A DNA stretch of 64,000 bases from Alitta virens (Eukaryota > Annelida > Polychaeta > Phyllodocida > Nereididae): assembly GCA_932294295.1 (NCBI GenBank), contig OW028576.1, forward strand, positions 48,998,199 through 49,062,198, written 5' to 3'. Both the position numbers and the translations under genes were made by a program. Below are positions 10,711 to 23,365 of the stretch, in pieces (positions within the stretch are counted from its first letter, which is position 1; the number at the start of each line of letters is the position of its first letter). The notes under the pieces were generated by a model, which saw only the letters and a list, made by a program, of their open reading frames with translations, did not search any database and was not told where the DNA came from.

Positions 10711-12343
10711 ATTTCTTCAGTAGATAAACTTGTAGAATATGACAATTTGTAAGAAACGCCTTATAGACTGTTCACAGCATGAGTCCTTGCTCTGAAAATT
10801 CACACAGAAAATTGATATTAGTGCAAATTGAAAATCATGTCCATGACATCGGATGCATTTAAATGCCAATTGAATTGCTATCCAATTGCAATGAGATTTC
10901 CATTGAATTGACACAATACATTGAAGTGACACAGGAGTCGATTGTGTCAAAGTATATGACACTTTTGGGATCTTAAGTTACCCGAATGCCACAAATTGCA
11001 ATTAAAACAATCCGCTTACACACGATTAGAATTGTATTAATAGGGGCATGCCAAAAATGCTGAGCTGGATTTTATGAGGAAATAGGAAATATTACTGTAA
11101 TTTGACATTGCTAAACTGCAAAGCTATTTATGATAATTTCTCAATGCCACAATTGTTAATATAAGTATATTTTATGTCTTGACCATCGAAATAATATTTA
11201 TCTATGTATTTATTATCTGTGAAAATAATATATCAGAATTATTCAGTAAAATTTCACGATAAGAACAATCTATAATAAGTCAATCTTGATTTTAAGACTA
11301 TTTATAATATAGTCCCACAACTGGATAATGTGTATCTCGACTGTGAGGTTTCAATGTATAAAAATGATTTGATAATTTTACATGTAAATACATAAAATGA
11401 AAATATGATTACCATTTTACATGATATTCAAATACAATTGCATAACATGAAAATAGGCAATATGTTTACATGTAAGTACATGACCTACCTATAGAGGCCT
11501 GTATGTGTGCTGTATGATGTTCCAGCGAAAAATAAAAGTATGTGCAAGCCCTGTGTTGCTTGGTGGTGATCTCAATGCCTACTCTGTGTAGCGCCAAATA
11601 TAGTGCTTATTTATATACCCCCGGCAGTCATGCTATGTGATTCAAATGCTTATTTTAACAAAACATCCACGAACGTTTTCCTACAAACATTTTTACAAAC
11701 ATCCTCTACAGACACCATGACACATATGGCTATATACCCCCGTACTTAAGGGGGACTGGCACACACTGACACAGTGATCTCTTGAGATCTTAAGGCAGAT
11801 GACGTCACAAGGTGGGGTTAAAATATAACACATAAAGGGTGTTAAGGCCCCATCCGGGTTCTTAAGTGTAACGGGGGTAATTTAAGGGTAATTTTGTCTT
11901 TGTTCTGTATCAAGGAAGTCAACGAAATAGCACACTTAGTAAAAACAACTTTTTTGTTTGATATATTTGTAAGATCAAAAGGTACATAGATCTGATATAT
12001 TATACTTATAAATAATATGATTTTAACAATTATCATTGATACTTCTTGGTTATACTAGATTTCATATTTAAACTGTCAATTTGTTCAAGAATAACAATTA
12101 TACATTTCATTCAGTTTTTTAAATTTTATCAGTCAATATTTTTTATTCGTGAAACACGTATGTCAACATGACAAACAACTGAGAGGGAATTATTTCAAAT
12201 TTGTCAGTCTAATCTAATCTATTATAATCTAATCTAATCTCTACATTATTTTTGCAATATTGCAATTTTCTTTTATATGAACAGCAAAATGTCTGTGAAT
12301 AAAGATCATGTATACTACAAACCACTGCAAAGGGAGTATAATT
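10711..12343. other. Intergenic sequence right of the Kazal gene
   Basis: AT-rich and without a supported gene. Around 11615-11880 are phrases such as TATATACCCCCG and CTTAAGGGGGACTGGCACAC that look like part of a dispersed repeat. No termini were found. Confidence 0.4.
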
Positions 12344-13395
12344 TATCAGAATTATAAGTCTTATCTAATCTAATATCTACTACAAAACTTAGTACAAAGA
12401 ATTGAGGAGATTAAAATAATTATTATAAGTCTAATCTAAGTCTATTAATTAATTCCAACTTGAAACAAAAAAATCCTGGATATTTGGTGAGTCTAATCTA
12501 GACTAATCTTATTTGATATATATTGGAAAATGCAAAGTTTGGTTTGATTAAAAAATCACTAGACCCATTGGGTGATTTAACATGAATAGCCTGAGATACA
12601 AATCAGTGAAATATGCTCGATTTAACATGTATGTCAAGTTATTTACTTTGGAAATCGGTGAATAAAAATTGTGGGGAAATAAGTATAATTCTCAAAAAAC
12701 CGCACCCGCTCATTTATTTATTTATTTTTCTTTGGTATCTAGGTATTTTGTGGCAAATACGAATAATTCACAAATCAACAAAGCTATATATATTTGTGGG
12801 AAATAAACAGCAGAATGAATATAAAAGAAACAGAGGTGTTATTACACAACTGATATGGGATTTAGTGAAACATTGTGTGCCAAATAAGAATACATATTGC
12901 CAAAAATATCTGCTTGTAGTAAACACATTATGTAATGCCCTAAGGAGAGTATAAATACCTCATATTGTATAGAAACCTGGGGCAGCCAAAGTACATATAT
13001 GTCATCTTTATTAATAATTCAGAAAAGGTTTGTTAGAATTGCTACAAAGTGTTCATACCTTATTGTTACCGTTTGCAAAACTGAGTACTGATTTTCATGT
13101 ATAAAGCTATATAAGAACTTAATGCCCAATATATTTCAGTACTCGTAATGAAGAAACTTATGTGTACCAAACGCTAAATAGGACTGGCAGGAAAATTATT
13201 CAGAATAATAAAGTTCATTGAACCCATGGTGAATTCAACTGGTTTTGATAATGAGGTGGTCTTAATAGTGAGATATAATACAATGTTGTGTTCAGTAAAA
13301 AAGTTTAGCTTTAATTTTAACATAGCCTATAAAACTAATGTGTATACTAAGTTTTGTAGTAGATATTAGATTAGATAAGACTTATAATTCTGATA
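12344..13395. mobile_element. 1.05-kb segment bounded by perfect 51-bp inverted repeats
   Basis: 12344-12394 and 13345-13395 are exact reverse complements over all 51 bases (starting TATCAGAATTATAAG). TCTAATCTAA repeats lie around the left arm. The segment contains a LINE fragment. No transposase is visible, so it may be a non-autonomous DNA element or a hairpin-forming repeat. The target duplication is not clear. Confidence 0.7.
12880..13110 (+). mobile_element. LINE reverse-transcriptase C-terminal fragment
   Basis: Near 12958-13065 the translation reads YCIETWGSQSTYMSSLL followed by a basic QKRFVRIATK-like stretch. This matches the thumb region common to jockey/CR1-like RTs (Y.I..WG...... 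L...QK+.+R.I). It is diverged and has no intact ORF. Confidence 0.55.
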
Positions 13396-14550
13396 GATGG
13401 ATTATAGGAGTAGAATTAAAATAAAATAAAATATCAAAGAAGATTATATTAATTTCGTTTCATGTCACTGTGACATAGACAGACAGACAGACAAAGACAT
13501 TTAATTACACAAAGAGACACATTTCATATACAAACATTGATGGAAACATACATAGACACAATTTACAAGTAAAGAGATATTTTAAAGGTATTTACTCTAT
13601 GTGTGGGAGGCCTCTCTAAGGTCTTAAGACCGCTATCGAGAGGCCACCCAGGCGTTTAAAGGTAGGCTGAAATCTCCCGAGTCACCGATTACAATTTATC
13701 AAGTTAATAGAATATTTCAAGAATAATAATAGTAACAAAAATGAAGTGTATCCAAAACAAAATAAAAGACAACATTTTAAGGATTTGTTCTCATGAGTGA
13801 CAATCACTAGTTCATGACAGGACAGAAACATTGATGAACAAAATACTGAATGAAATTCACATGCTATTGTTACAAGCATTTTATGTATATTATATGAAAA
13901 TGAAATGAATATACACATTATTCAATATCATGTTGGAGTTACTGAAATGAAATTCACATGCTACTTGCACAAGCATTTTCTGTGCAGTGAATGACTTGGT
14001 TCATCACCTCCAAGTGATCAACATAAGAAAGGACAAATGAATTACTCGAAGGCATTAATATGCTGTGATATTTTATAGGCCCAAATATCAATGATAATAT
14101 TCAACAGAACCCAAATATGACAAACTATATTGAGTCAAACAAAAAGTATTTAGTATTATTTAACCAACTTTTGTGATAAAGTTATCGAAGTACAATTGGT
14201 CCTGAAGTCAATACTCATGGAATGCAGCCACTGTCAGTGGACTCTGGCGATTCACTGACATCATGCAGGACACATTCGTGTTTACAACCATGCAGTATGA
14301 CCTTCTCATTATTACTGGACTTCATTATCAGCATGGTCGTTATGTGTGGCCTCAATGTACTTGATACTTATTTCCTAGACAGTATTTTCTTTCTATAGAT
14401 TTTACACAATTCACATGATTATATGTCCCTTCCTTATGCTTCGCCGCTTTTTATGAGCTTCGTGACTCACATTTGGACTTAGTTGACTAGATTTGCAGAT
14501 GTTAATTTTTTTTTAATTGGCGGTGCCTTGTACTGGGTGTCTTTGCTGAA
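13396..14550. other. Intergenic sequence, nothing recognised
   Basis: AT-rich. A short duplication GAAATTCACATGCTA occurs at about 13852 and 13948. No gene or element can be named. Confidence 0.4.
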
Positions 14551-14569
14551 GCAATTTGAAGACCCCCCC

Positions 14570-14705
14570 CCCCCACCCATGGGGGGTGAATGTGTAACAT
14601 GGTGTGGACTCCAAGCAGCCTATCATATCATCATTACATCTGCCTCTGGTAGCTGGTCATATAAGCTGGCTTAGCTTCAGACCCAGTAGTCTTGAGACAT
14701 AGACA
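14570..14705 (+). mobile_element. SINE B, truncated copy
   Basis: Contains GGTGTGGACTCCAAGCAGCC and TGGTCATATAAGCTGGCTTA, as in the copy at 6838-6990. A poly-C run precedes it. Confidence 0.6.
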
Positions 14706-14934
14706 TATCACATGGGCCTAACCATCATCAAAATTGTATAGCTGATCTCACCACAGAAGCTTTTTATCAAGAGCAGGGGCGTCCATACAGAATACATACT
14801 GCCTTGAAATATTCTATCTTGGTTCAAAACTTCTGGGAACTATCTAGAAAAGGAACTTATTTTAATAACCTGTAACTTTACTAAGAACATTATATGTCAT
14901 TTCTCATATCATTTGTAAATATTTGTTATCTTGT

Positions 14935-15070
14935 TGTTATTGAAAAGCTACTGTCTGTAGCTTATGTTCTTTGTTTTATTGTCACCACCGAATGTAAATA
15001 AAGTTTTATCTTATCTTACCTTATATATATATCTTATCTTATCTTATATATATATCTTATCTTATCTTAA
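14935..15070 (+). mobile_element. LINE/SINE 3' tail with (ATCTT)n
   Basis: TAGCTTATGTTC, TTTATTGTC and AATAAAGTTTTATCTTATCT are followed by ATCTT repeats. An inverted relative lies at 59870-59945 with the same words. The repeated pentamer tail is typical of non-LTR retroelements. Confidence 0.6.
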
Positions 15071-15177
15071 AGGAACTATCTAGGAACTGGAACCAGGGAA
15101 CTTGGTTCAGACATCTTCCTCAGAAATTTCAAACTTTCAAGCATTACATAGCATGCCTCATTTTATTCTTGCCCAGG

Positions 15178-15277
15178 AGTGTATATACCGCCCCCACCTT
15201 TTGAGAAAGGGGAGGGGGGGGGGGGGTTGCATTGATTAACCGCCCTTCTCAAAAGGGGGGGGGGGGGTATATACAGT
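15178..15277. repeat. Imperfect hairpin with two long poly-G runs
   Basis: The left arm, TATATACCGCCCCCACCTTT then TGAGAAAGGG, is complementary to the right arm, CCCTTCTCAAAAGGG followed by a G run and TATATAC. Two runs of 10 or more G lie inside and at the right arm. It can form a hairpin and is a G-quadruplex candidate. Confidence 0.75.
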
Positions 15278-15989
15278 GTAGCGTGTGCTGTGGAAACTCT
15301 GGAATTTTTCAACGAAAATGGCAATCATTTTCAGAGGAGGGGTTTCCATGGCACACCCTCCAAAAGCTTGGAAACACCCTGGATAGCGCACCCTTTTTTC
15401 GATTGTATTGTTCTTACCATTTCTATGTAATTGCCCAAGAGGTACCTGATCATGTTTGTCCAGTCCACAGATGAAGAACAAGTTATTTATAAATGTAGAT
15501 CTACCTGTGCTCTTGTATGCACCTAACACGTGTCACTTCAGTTAAATGTGCAATACAATAGCCACCAAAATCCATTGTAGCTACTGCCAATTATCAAACT
15601 GTACCATTCATGTTGAGGAAGTCTTTCTTGATTTCTTGAATAGTCGATCAAAGCTGTATTTGTGAGTATAATGCCAAGTATATCTATACCTGTTGTTAGA
15701 TGTTTAGATGTTTTATTTGTTCACAGTATGTAGTATCTCAATATGGTTAGTACATTACATAAACAATAAATGACATTAGCATACTGTGGGGGATGTGCAC
15801 TAGCTTACTAAAAAAGCTGTAAAATTGTGCACACCCCTTACATTAAATAAAAGGAAAAAGACGCTAATTAAATCAAATTGAAATTAAATTCATAAAGTGA
15901 CACATAATTTAAAAAAATTAAAAAATTAAAAAAATAATAATAATAATAAAAAAATAAAATGAATTGACATATATTGCATATTTGCACAC

Positions 15990-16960
15990 TAATACTAATT
16001 ACAAAGTTGCTTTTTTAATGCTTTATTAAAGGCTTTGACACTAGTTTTGCTTTTTAATGTTATATTCGCAGGTAACCATAGACTTGGTGCTTTTCCCAGA
16101 TAACTTTTATTGTATATGTTTGTTGTATGATGTGGTGTCCTTAAATTGTTTCTGTTTCTTGTGTTGTAGTTATGGTTTGTTAGGCTAAACAAGTTCGTAA
16201 TTCGTAATGGTAATATTTCACTTATATACTTATAGGATATATTCAACAGTGAGCTTTTAACTAGATTATAAAATTTTTATATTTTACCCTTTTTATAGTA
16301 TGGTTCTAGTCTAGTCCTTCTTTTGACATTATATATTAACCCGATTTATTTATTTTGTTGTTTCCTTACACTTTGTAAATCCTTGCTTTTCAACATAGGT
16401 CCCCAGGCACTTATGGCATACGCCAGATGACTTTGTACATTACAATAATATACTTGTAATTTCGATCTAGTAGGTATAATGTTTTTTTATCATATTTAAA
16501 CTATAATTTCCTGCAATAACTTTAGTTAACATATGTTTTACTTGTAGCGTCCATTCTAAAAATTCGTCCAACATGATACCTAAAAATTTAATACTTTTGA
16601 CTTGGGGTATTGTTTGCCCATTTAGATCTAGTTTTCCATTGTAATTAACTTGGTTCCTTTTTGATCGAAAAATGATATATCTTGACTTTTCTATATTCAA
16701 TGTAAGTGAATTACCATTAAACAAACTACTTAATGATCTTAAATCTTCATTAACCTTTTTGTACAAAAATTTTAAACTATTTCCAGAAGCGTATATTGTT
16801 GTGTCATCTGCAAAAGTTACACCACTGCAAAATTTCAAACTTTTTGTCAAATCATTCGCTAAAATTATATTGTTACTTTTCCAAAAAGGTATTTTTAGAT
16901 TACCAAAGCTTTGATAATTCCTAATTTTATCTCAATAAGATATCTTTCTCAGGTTGTGGC
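15990..16960 (-). pseudogene. Broken LINE reverse transcriptase (CR1/jockey type)
   Basis: The minus-strand translation at 16850-16467 contains the RT active-site box FADDTTIYASGN. It is followed by the conserved SLTLNIEKSRYIIF-type and IKFLGIMLDE boxes. After frame breaks, 16430-16370 reads SHLAYAISAWGP and 16246-15995 is the C-terminal tail (YLGKAPSLWLPANI). The order active site, LGI box, WG box, tail is that of a non-LTR retrotransposon. It is 5'-truncated and carries several stops, so it is dead. Confidence 0.85.
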
Positions 16961-17795
16961 ATCACTGAACATATATAGCCATTCTCTAAAGTACAGGTGA
17001 AAATAGTTACCCCTAATGAAGTTGCTCAACAACAGTGGCTATTTCTTGCTTTCTTTTAGAGACGGTTCTCTGCGGAATGCGACTCAATGCAATTATAATA
17101 TGTAAACTTTTGTAAAAATTTCCGCTCACATGGTATTCTATGACTCCATGAATTGTTTTAACTGAATTGTACATCTGAGAAAATCTCATACATAACTGGA
17201 CAAGGAAGGGATTTCTGCCCATAAGAACTGTCGTCAGGTGAAAATTCTGTGCAACACCTGCGCAATACGCCAGGGGTCGCCACCGTCTTTTTTGTGCTTT
17301 ATATTAAACATTTCATTAAAAATTGAAGGAAGGCATTTTCTTTTGAATTACAAAGAATACATACATTAGATAAATTGACAGAATTTTGGATAAGGAACTA
17401 ATAAAGATACTGCACATTAGACAGAATTTTTTATTTATTCACAATATGATGTAGGTTTTATTCAGTAAAGAGGCAACATGCAGGATCTTCTCTCCAGTGA
17501 AGATTCCAGACATGTCTCCCACATTTTCTCCATTTATATGAAATAGCTACTTCATGCATCTGGTGTTGTGAGTTTGTTTGTAAACCACTGATGAATTTAA
17601 AAAATGAGTTCCATGCTTGCATGATGAAAATAAATGGACGTTTCAGCGTCAGCGCAACGCATTTGTGAGGAGAGTTAGGGCGAGACCCAACAGGGGGCGT
17701 CCAGGAGACAAGGACGACACCTGGTGTATAATAGTGGCACTACTCAATCGTTTCATCAAACAGTGAAGAATAAATCTTATCTCTCATCTCTCTTA
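16961..17795. other. Repeat-like intergenic DNA, not classified
   Basis: Contains GGGCGAGACCCAACAGGGGG and AGTGAAGAATAAATCTTATC near 17675-17780, which look like the end of a retroelement, but no termini could be matched. Confidence 0.35.
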
Positions 17796-17799
17796 AGCT

Positions 17800-18020
17800 G
17801 TCTCACCTACTAGCACTTGGCTAGGTGGTTTTGCCTTCAGCTCAACTGTGACCTCACAAGTAGGGTAGGTGGTTTGAGCCCTGCTCGTGGGGTGAGGTTG
17901 GTTAAGGTGGGATTTGCCGCTCCCCCAGAATCGGGGAGGGAAATGCTTCCGCGCGTCATCTGCATACAAAGTAGTGCGATTACTACGCCTTATTTCTTTC
18001 TTCCAAGAAGCCACTCACTG
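17800..18020 (+). mobile_element. tRNA-derived SINE, third family
   Basis: A box A-like ACTTGGCTAGGTGG and a box B-like GGTTTGAGCCCTG lie about 60 bp apart, with a family-specific body (GGTTGGTTAAGGTGGGATTT). Related words occur inverted near 18378-18405 and at 42730-42870 (CCAAGTGCTAGCAGGCGAGG), and directly near 18870. Confidence 0.55.
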
Positions 18021-18423
18021 TAAAATTAATTCAGACGATTTCTTTTGACTTTAACTCTACTAACGTCATGAAATTGAACAACTTTACCGTGGAATTCAAC
18101 CTACTGCAGAAGGTACTATTTTCATGAAAAGCACTGAACAAGCGTTCTAACGAAATAAATGGAACTGAACAAGCGTTGTAACGGCGTTGCGACGCTTATT
18201 CAACGATCGATATTTTACTTTATCCCTTGATGCTTCGCGTGAGTTATCAGAAAGACCGGTGCTACGCACCGGACAAGCGCCGTCTTTCGGCAGAAATTGC
18301 ACGGTACCTGCGGTTGACAGGCTCTGTTCCTTTCTGGAATTTCTCAACTTCCTGTGGAGCATACAGCTGTCGCAATGCTCCGCTGCCAAGTGCTAGTAGG
18401 CGAGATAGTTCTGAGGTTTTAAC

Positions 18424-18806
18424 TAGGGCTGTACACCTTTATCTTTAATATGATATGTATCACGATACAGTATAACCAATACGATACGTATCATGATACG
18501 TATCGTTAAGCTATATCAATAGGAGAATAAACAAAGCCTACATATTGACAATTCACAATGAAATATAATGAACAATATTTTTATGGAATAATTCCAGAAT
18601 GTTGTTAAATGTCGTTGCAATGAAAAAGAGCTGATATTTTACTCAAAATCACTGGAACATTTGGTTAGCAGGTGTCTCATTAGCTCGAAAACACCGCTAT
18701 GCATATCGTTTAATTGTATCGTTATTATGAATAACGGTTATCAATACCCGTATCGTTATCATTGTACTGGTACAAACGGTATATCAAGAACTGGTGTACA
18801 GCCCTA
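18424..18806 (-). mobile_element. hAT-type MITE, copy 3 (383 bp)
   Basis: TAGGGCTGTACACC and GGTGTACAGCCCTA termini with a perfect 8-bp target duplication GTTTTAAC at 18416-18423 and 18807-18814. It is in the opposite orientation to copies 1 and 2. It is the best evidence that this family duplicates 8 bp, as hAT elements do. Confidence 0.93.
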
Positions 18807-19947
18807 GTTTTAACCATCCTGAAGTCGGCTGATTAGTAGTGGTTAAGACCTCACAACAATCTCGACTACGAGCACTTGGCAAGGGAGCATTGCCCTGAAG
18901 CTCAACAGTTAGAAATGTTTTAAAGCTCCCATCCTATAGTCCATTAATTCTATGAAGTTACTTCCTAATGGGGGTGTGTTGTTCATCGGGCCTTAATATT
19001 GAGCCAGTGTTGTGTAAATATAGCATAAAGTATAAGACTGTTTCACTACGTATTATAAGCGCACACTGCTGTCGGGCTAGCATTCAAGGAGTGGGAAACT
19101 CTCATGAAAAGATATTTTGCCATCTCCAAAGTCAGCAGCACTTCTAGATGTCAATATGTCAGTATGCTTACCTCGTATATTCATTAGATAGCCTAATACC
19201 TCGGCTATTTAATGGTACCAAATATTGGTGATTACTATTTCATCGGTGCATGCTTACCATATAACTAACTTTCCAATAACCAAGAATTTGACCGGTTCTT
19301 TCTTCTAGGAACTAACTGGGAGCTAGAACTGTGAGCTGTGTTCATTATAGTATTGTAGGTTGCATATTTGTAAAAAAAAAAAATAATTATGTGTAAGTCA
19401 AAATTTTCAAGTACTAATTTCGGATAATTTGGATATTAAAAATATCTTAGCTTAGACTTCAATATGCTTTTGTACATATATGCACCGTAAAATCACAGAC
19501 ATGCCTCTAGTTTATTGAATTGAATAAAAACATTATAAAAACAACTGAGGGGTAAGAGTTAGTCAATAAATACTCCCCCTACCTTGAAAATTTACAAAGT
19601 GGAGTTGTCGTTTCAAACTAGATACAGAGTGGCTTTGTAAAACCCAGTGAAGACGTGAGGTAATGATATAGTCACAGTGAAGTCACACGAAAGTCACAAT
19701 GATGATTTCACACAAGACTACCTAACAGTTATCTAACTGTGTTCCCACAACCATGATGTCTTACATGAATAGACAACAAATACCTAACTGTGACTTCACA
19801 TCTATGATATCACCTATGAATAATTCACAGTGTTGTCATATTTTGTGAGGTCATATAGGATGATGTTTCTGTGACCTCACCGTGTGAACCATGCTGTGAG
19901 GTCACACCGTGATATTTGTGTGAGGTTTCTGTGAGGCCATCAAGTGA

Positions 19948-22944
19948 GCAGGGAAGTTTAAGGTTGTTACGTTACACAACAGTCATGAAGTCAACCAGCG
20001 GAAATCTGTTGACAGTCTACACTCGTCTGCTACAGGCGCACAGCCAAAGTCTACGATTGACAATGTAGCTGACTTGATGAAACTATATCCACAACAATTC
20101 GATAGGATTGGAAACATGTCCACACACACTTTAAAAAATAGGAATGACATGCAGAGTCATGTTGATGCACCCAGATGTATTCCGCTTGCTCTTAAAGACA
20201 AGATAAAACAAGAACTCGATAAGATGGTTAATGACGGAGTCATTCGTAAAATCCAAGAGCCAACGGAATGGGTGAGCTCGATAACGTATGTCACCAAGAA
20301 AGACGGATCACTGCGGATGTGTTTAGACCCAAGAGCTCTCAATAAAGCACTCATTCGACCGTATCACCAAATGACCACAGTAGAAGAGTTAAACCACCGT
20401 TTCAGTGGAGCAAGATACTTCTCAAAGTTAGATGCCAAATCGGGGTATTGGGCAATATCTCTAGATGAGGAAAGCCAGAAACTGACTACTTTTGGCACCC
20501 CTTTTGGACGTTACTGCTTTAGAAGGCTTCCATTCGGTTTAAGTGTGAGCCAAGACATATTCCAGATGGAAATGGATAATATCTTAGAAAAATGCTCAGG
20601 AACATGCGGCATAGCAGATGATGTCATAGTGTATGGAAAAACTGAGTCTGAGCACGACAACAATCTCAGAAGCTTCATGAAGATTTCAAGTGAGCAGGGA
20701 CTGACATTGAATTCCACCAAGTGTGAGATCAAAAAGAGTAGCATTTCCTTCTTTGGAAATGTATATTCATCAGAAGGTATGAAACCAGACCCACAGAAGG
20801 TCAACAACCTTATGAACATGTCAAGTCCAACAAATAAGAAAGAAATGCAACAATGCCTGGGTTTCCTGAACTATTTGTCTAGGTTCGTGAAAGATTTCAG
20901 CACAAAGATAGCTCCTCTGAGAGAACTCTTGGGACAAGACAATGTATTCGTTTGGGACAGTAATCAGGAACAATTATTTACGTCCATCAAGAACGAAATC
21001 TCCCAAGCATCAGCGTTACAATATTTTGATGTGAGCAAACCCGTATATCTGCATTGTGACGCCAGTCAGAAGGGGGTCGGCACTGCATTACTGCAACCAA
21101 GTGACAGTGGAGACCTGCGTCCAGTTGCATATGCAAGCAAGAGCCTGACAAGTACAGAACAGTGATATGCATGTATAGAGCGTGAACTGTTGAGTATTGT
21201 GTTTGCTACACAGAGATTCCATCAGTACTTGTATGGCAGAAGATTTCACGTGGTGACAGACCATAAACCACTAGTGATGATATTGGATAAGCCAATTAAG
21301 AATGTACCGGCAAGATTGCAGCGTATGATTATAGCGTTGCAAGGATACAACTTTGACATTTCCCATCAGAGTGGTGCTACAAACTTATTGGCAGATGCGT
21401 TATCTAGATTTCCCAGTTCACCTGAAGGAATAAGCATTGAACTTGACGTAAGGGTTGACCACATTAGATTTTCAAGTAGGAAAATAGAGAAGTTAAAAGA
21501 AGAAACCACCGTGGATCATATGCTTAACCATCTAAAAGAAGTGATAGTTACTGGATGGCCGTCAACTATCAAAGAGTTACCTACAGAAATTAGAAGCTAC
21601 TGGAGTATACGAGACCAGTTAGTAGTGGATGATGGACTTATCCTCAAGGGTCAACAAATTCTGATTCCAGCATGTATGCAGAAAGAAATTCTTAATGAGC
21701 TACACATAGCGCATATGGGTGTGGATAAAACGAAACTCCTAGCCAGAGACACAGTGTTTTGGACAAACATTAATAAGGATATAGAGAATTTCATCAAGAA
21801 ATGCTCGATACGTCAATATCATCAAACTTCACAAGCCCCCGAACCTCTAATGCCACACGAAGTACCATCTCGCCCATGGTGTGTACTTGGCATTGACATT
21901 TTTGACAACTCTCAGTGGCTGATGATCGCAGATTACTACAGAAAGTATCCATTTATTAGAAAAATGCCAAATCCCGCTCCCAGTAGTTCCGTTATAGACA
22001 TTTTGAAACACTTATTCTCCGAAATGGGAATCCCTGACAAGATTGTAAGTGACAACGGACCTCATTTCTCAAGTGTCTCATTTAGCAAGTTTGCTGAATG
22101 TTGGGGTTTCAAGCATGTTACTTCAGCACCTAGAAGACCACAGGGAAATGGTTATGTCGAGAGACAAATACGAACTGTCAAAATGATTATGGAGAAAGCT
22201 AGAGAATCGCAGACAGACATTCGATTAGCACTCTTGCAACTTAGAGCAACACGTGTCACTTCTTCAATCGCAAGCCCAGCTCAATTGCTGTTGGGAAGAA
22301 AAATCAGATCATCCGTGACGACACGAATCCGTTCAGAAGATCGCAATCAAGATGATATACAGAACGCACTACAGAAACGCACAGATACGCAGAAGTTATA
22401 CTTTGATAGAAAAGCCCGTAAAGACGACCTCCCACCACTGTACCCAGGGCAACAAGTTCGTATTCAAGACCAAACAACACAGTGTTGGAAACCAGCAGTC
22501 GTGAAATCTACAGATCACCAGAGATCGTACATTGTACAAGATCAACATGGCAGATCGCTCAGAAGAAATAGACAACATATTTGTGAAAGTGTGAGCTCAA
22601 ACGTTCCTGTAGTTGACAATCGGTCAACAACACAATCACGTTCAAGTGCACCAGAGACGGTTTGTCGTGATGATACAGTTAGATCACAAGAGACTGTTCA
22701 AAATCAAGAGACTGTTCGTGCAAACATTCATGTAATACCCGATGTTATTACAAGCAATCCTTCAACAGAGACTGTCTTATCTAGTGAAACAGTTCCTGGT
22801 CAAATTGTATCAGAAGCTGTCAGTGCAGAAACTGTAACAACCAATTCTTCGGGTAAATCGAAGAATGAAGTACCAAGTTCTACACCAGAAAAAAGAACAC
22901 GCTCAGGAAGAATTATCAAGAAGCCAGCGAAATTGGACTGTTAA
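19948..22944 (+). pseudogene. Ty3/gypsy pol (RT-RNase H-integrase), single in-frame stop
   Basis: One reading frame covers reverse transcriptase, RNase H and integrase. RT: LDAKSGYWAISLDEES, LPFGLSVSQDIFQ and the catalytic GIADDVIVYG, the ADD variant seen in some gypsy clades. RNase H: VYLHCDASQKGVG and VVTDHKPL. Integrase: a zinc-binding region (LHIAHMG) whose final cysteine pair reads CSIR, so the second Cys is lost. Its core has D, D (IVSDNGPHFSS) and E (PQGNGYVERQ). A TGA at 21163-21165 interrupts the frame inside RNase H, just after SLTSTEQ. Gag and protease are missing: the frame opens only at 19948 after a TGA. The element is inactive but fairly young, having one nonsense change over 3 kb. 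Confidence 0.92.
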
Positions 22945-23251
22945 AAAAAATAAAAATATATATATATATATAAAAAACAAAGTTATTAGTTTTGGTAAAA
23001 GTATTTATTTTGTTAATTTTCAGTCTTATAAATTGTAAATTCTATTTTATTTGAATTGTAATATGGTATTTTCAAAACATGTATTGTTTATATACATACA
23101 AAAAAAAAATATATATATATTATAAAGTTAGAAAATCCATGTCCAGGATGTAGAGTAGGCAATGATAATTTACTATGATGTACAAGTTATGTAATGAGAA
23201 TGATTACACCGGGTGTTACAATATTTTGAGCTAAATTTTAAACCCGGGGGA

Positions 23252-23365
23252 TGTAATGATATAAGCGGCATTGAGTGAATGTGCTAAGGGGCCGTGTGTA
23301 AAACGGGATTCCGGAATAAAGATGGCGACTGGGAAGATGCGTTGTTATGTGTCTACATAAAACGT
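23252..23365 (+). mobile_element. Start of the gypsy 3' LTR (truncated)
   Basis: A purine tract (CCCGGGGGA) is followed by TGTAATGATATAAGC, a typical LTR start. An AATAAA at 23315-23320 runs into AAGATGGCGAC, which fits the YY1 consensus. No matching LTR exists at the left end of the element. The right boundary is uncertain. Confidence 0.5.

Noticed and set aside
12613..12954. 113-codon plus-strand ORF as a gene
   Set aside because: No similarity to a host protein; the part downstream of it matches a LINE RT end, so it is probably LINE-derived.
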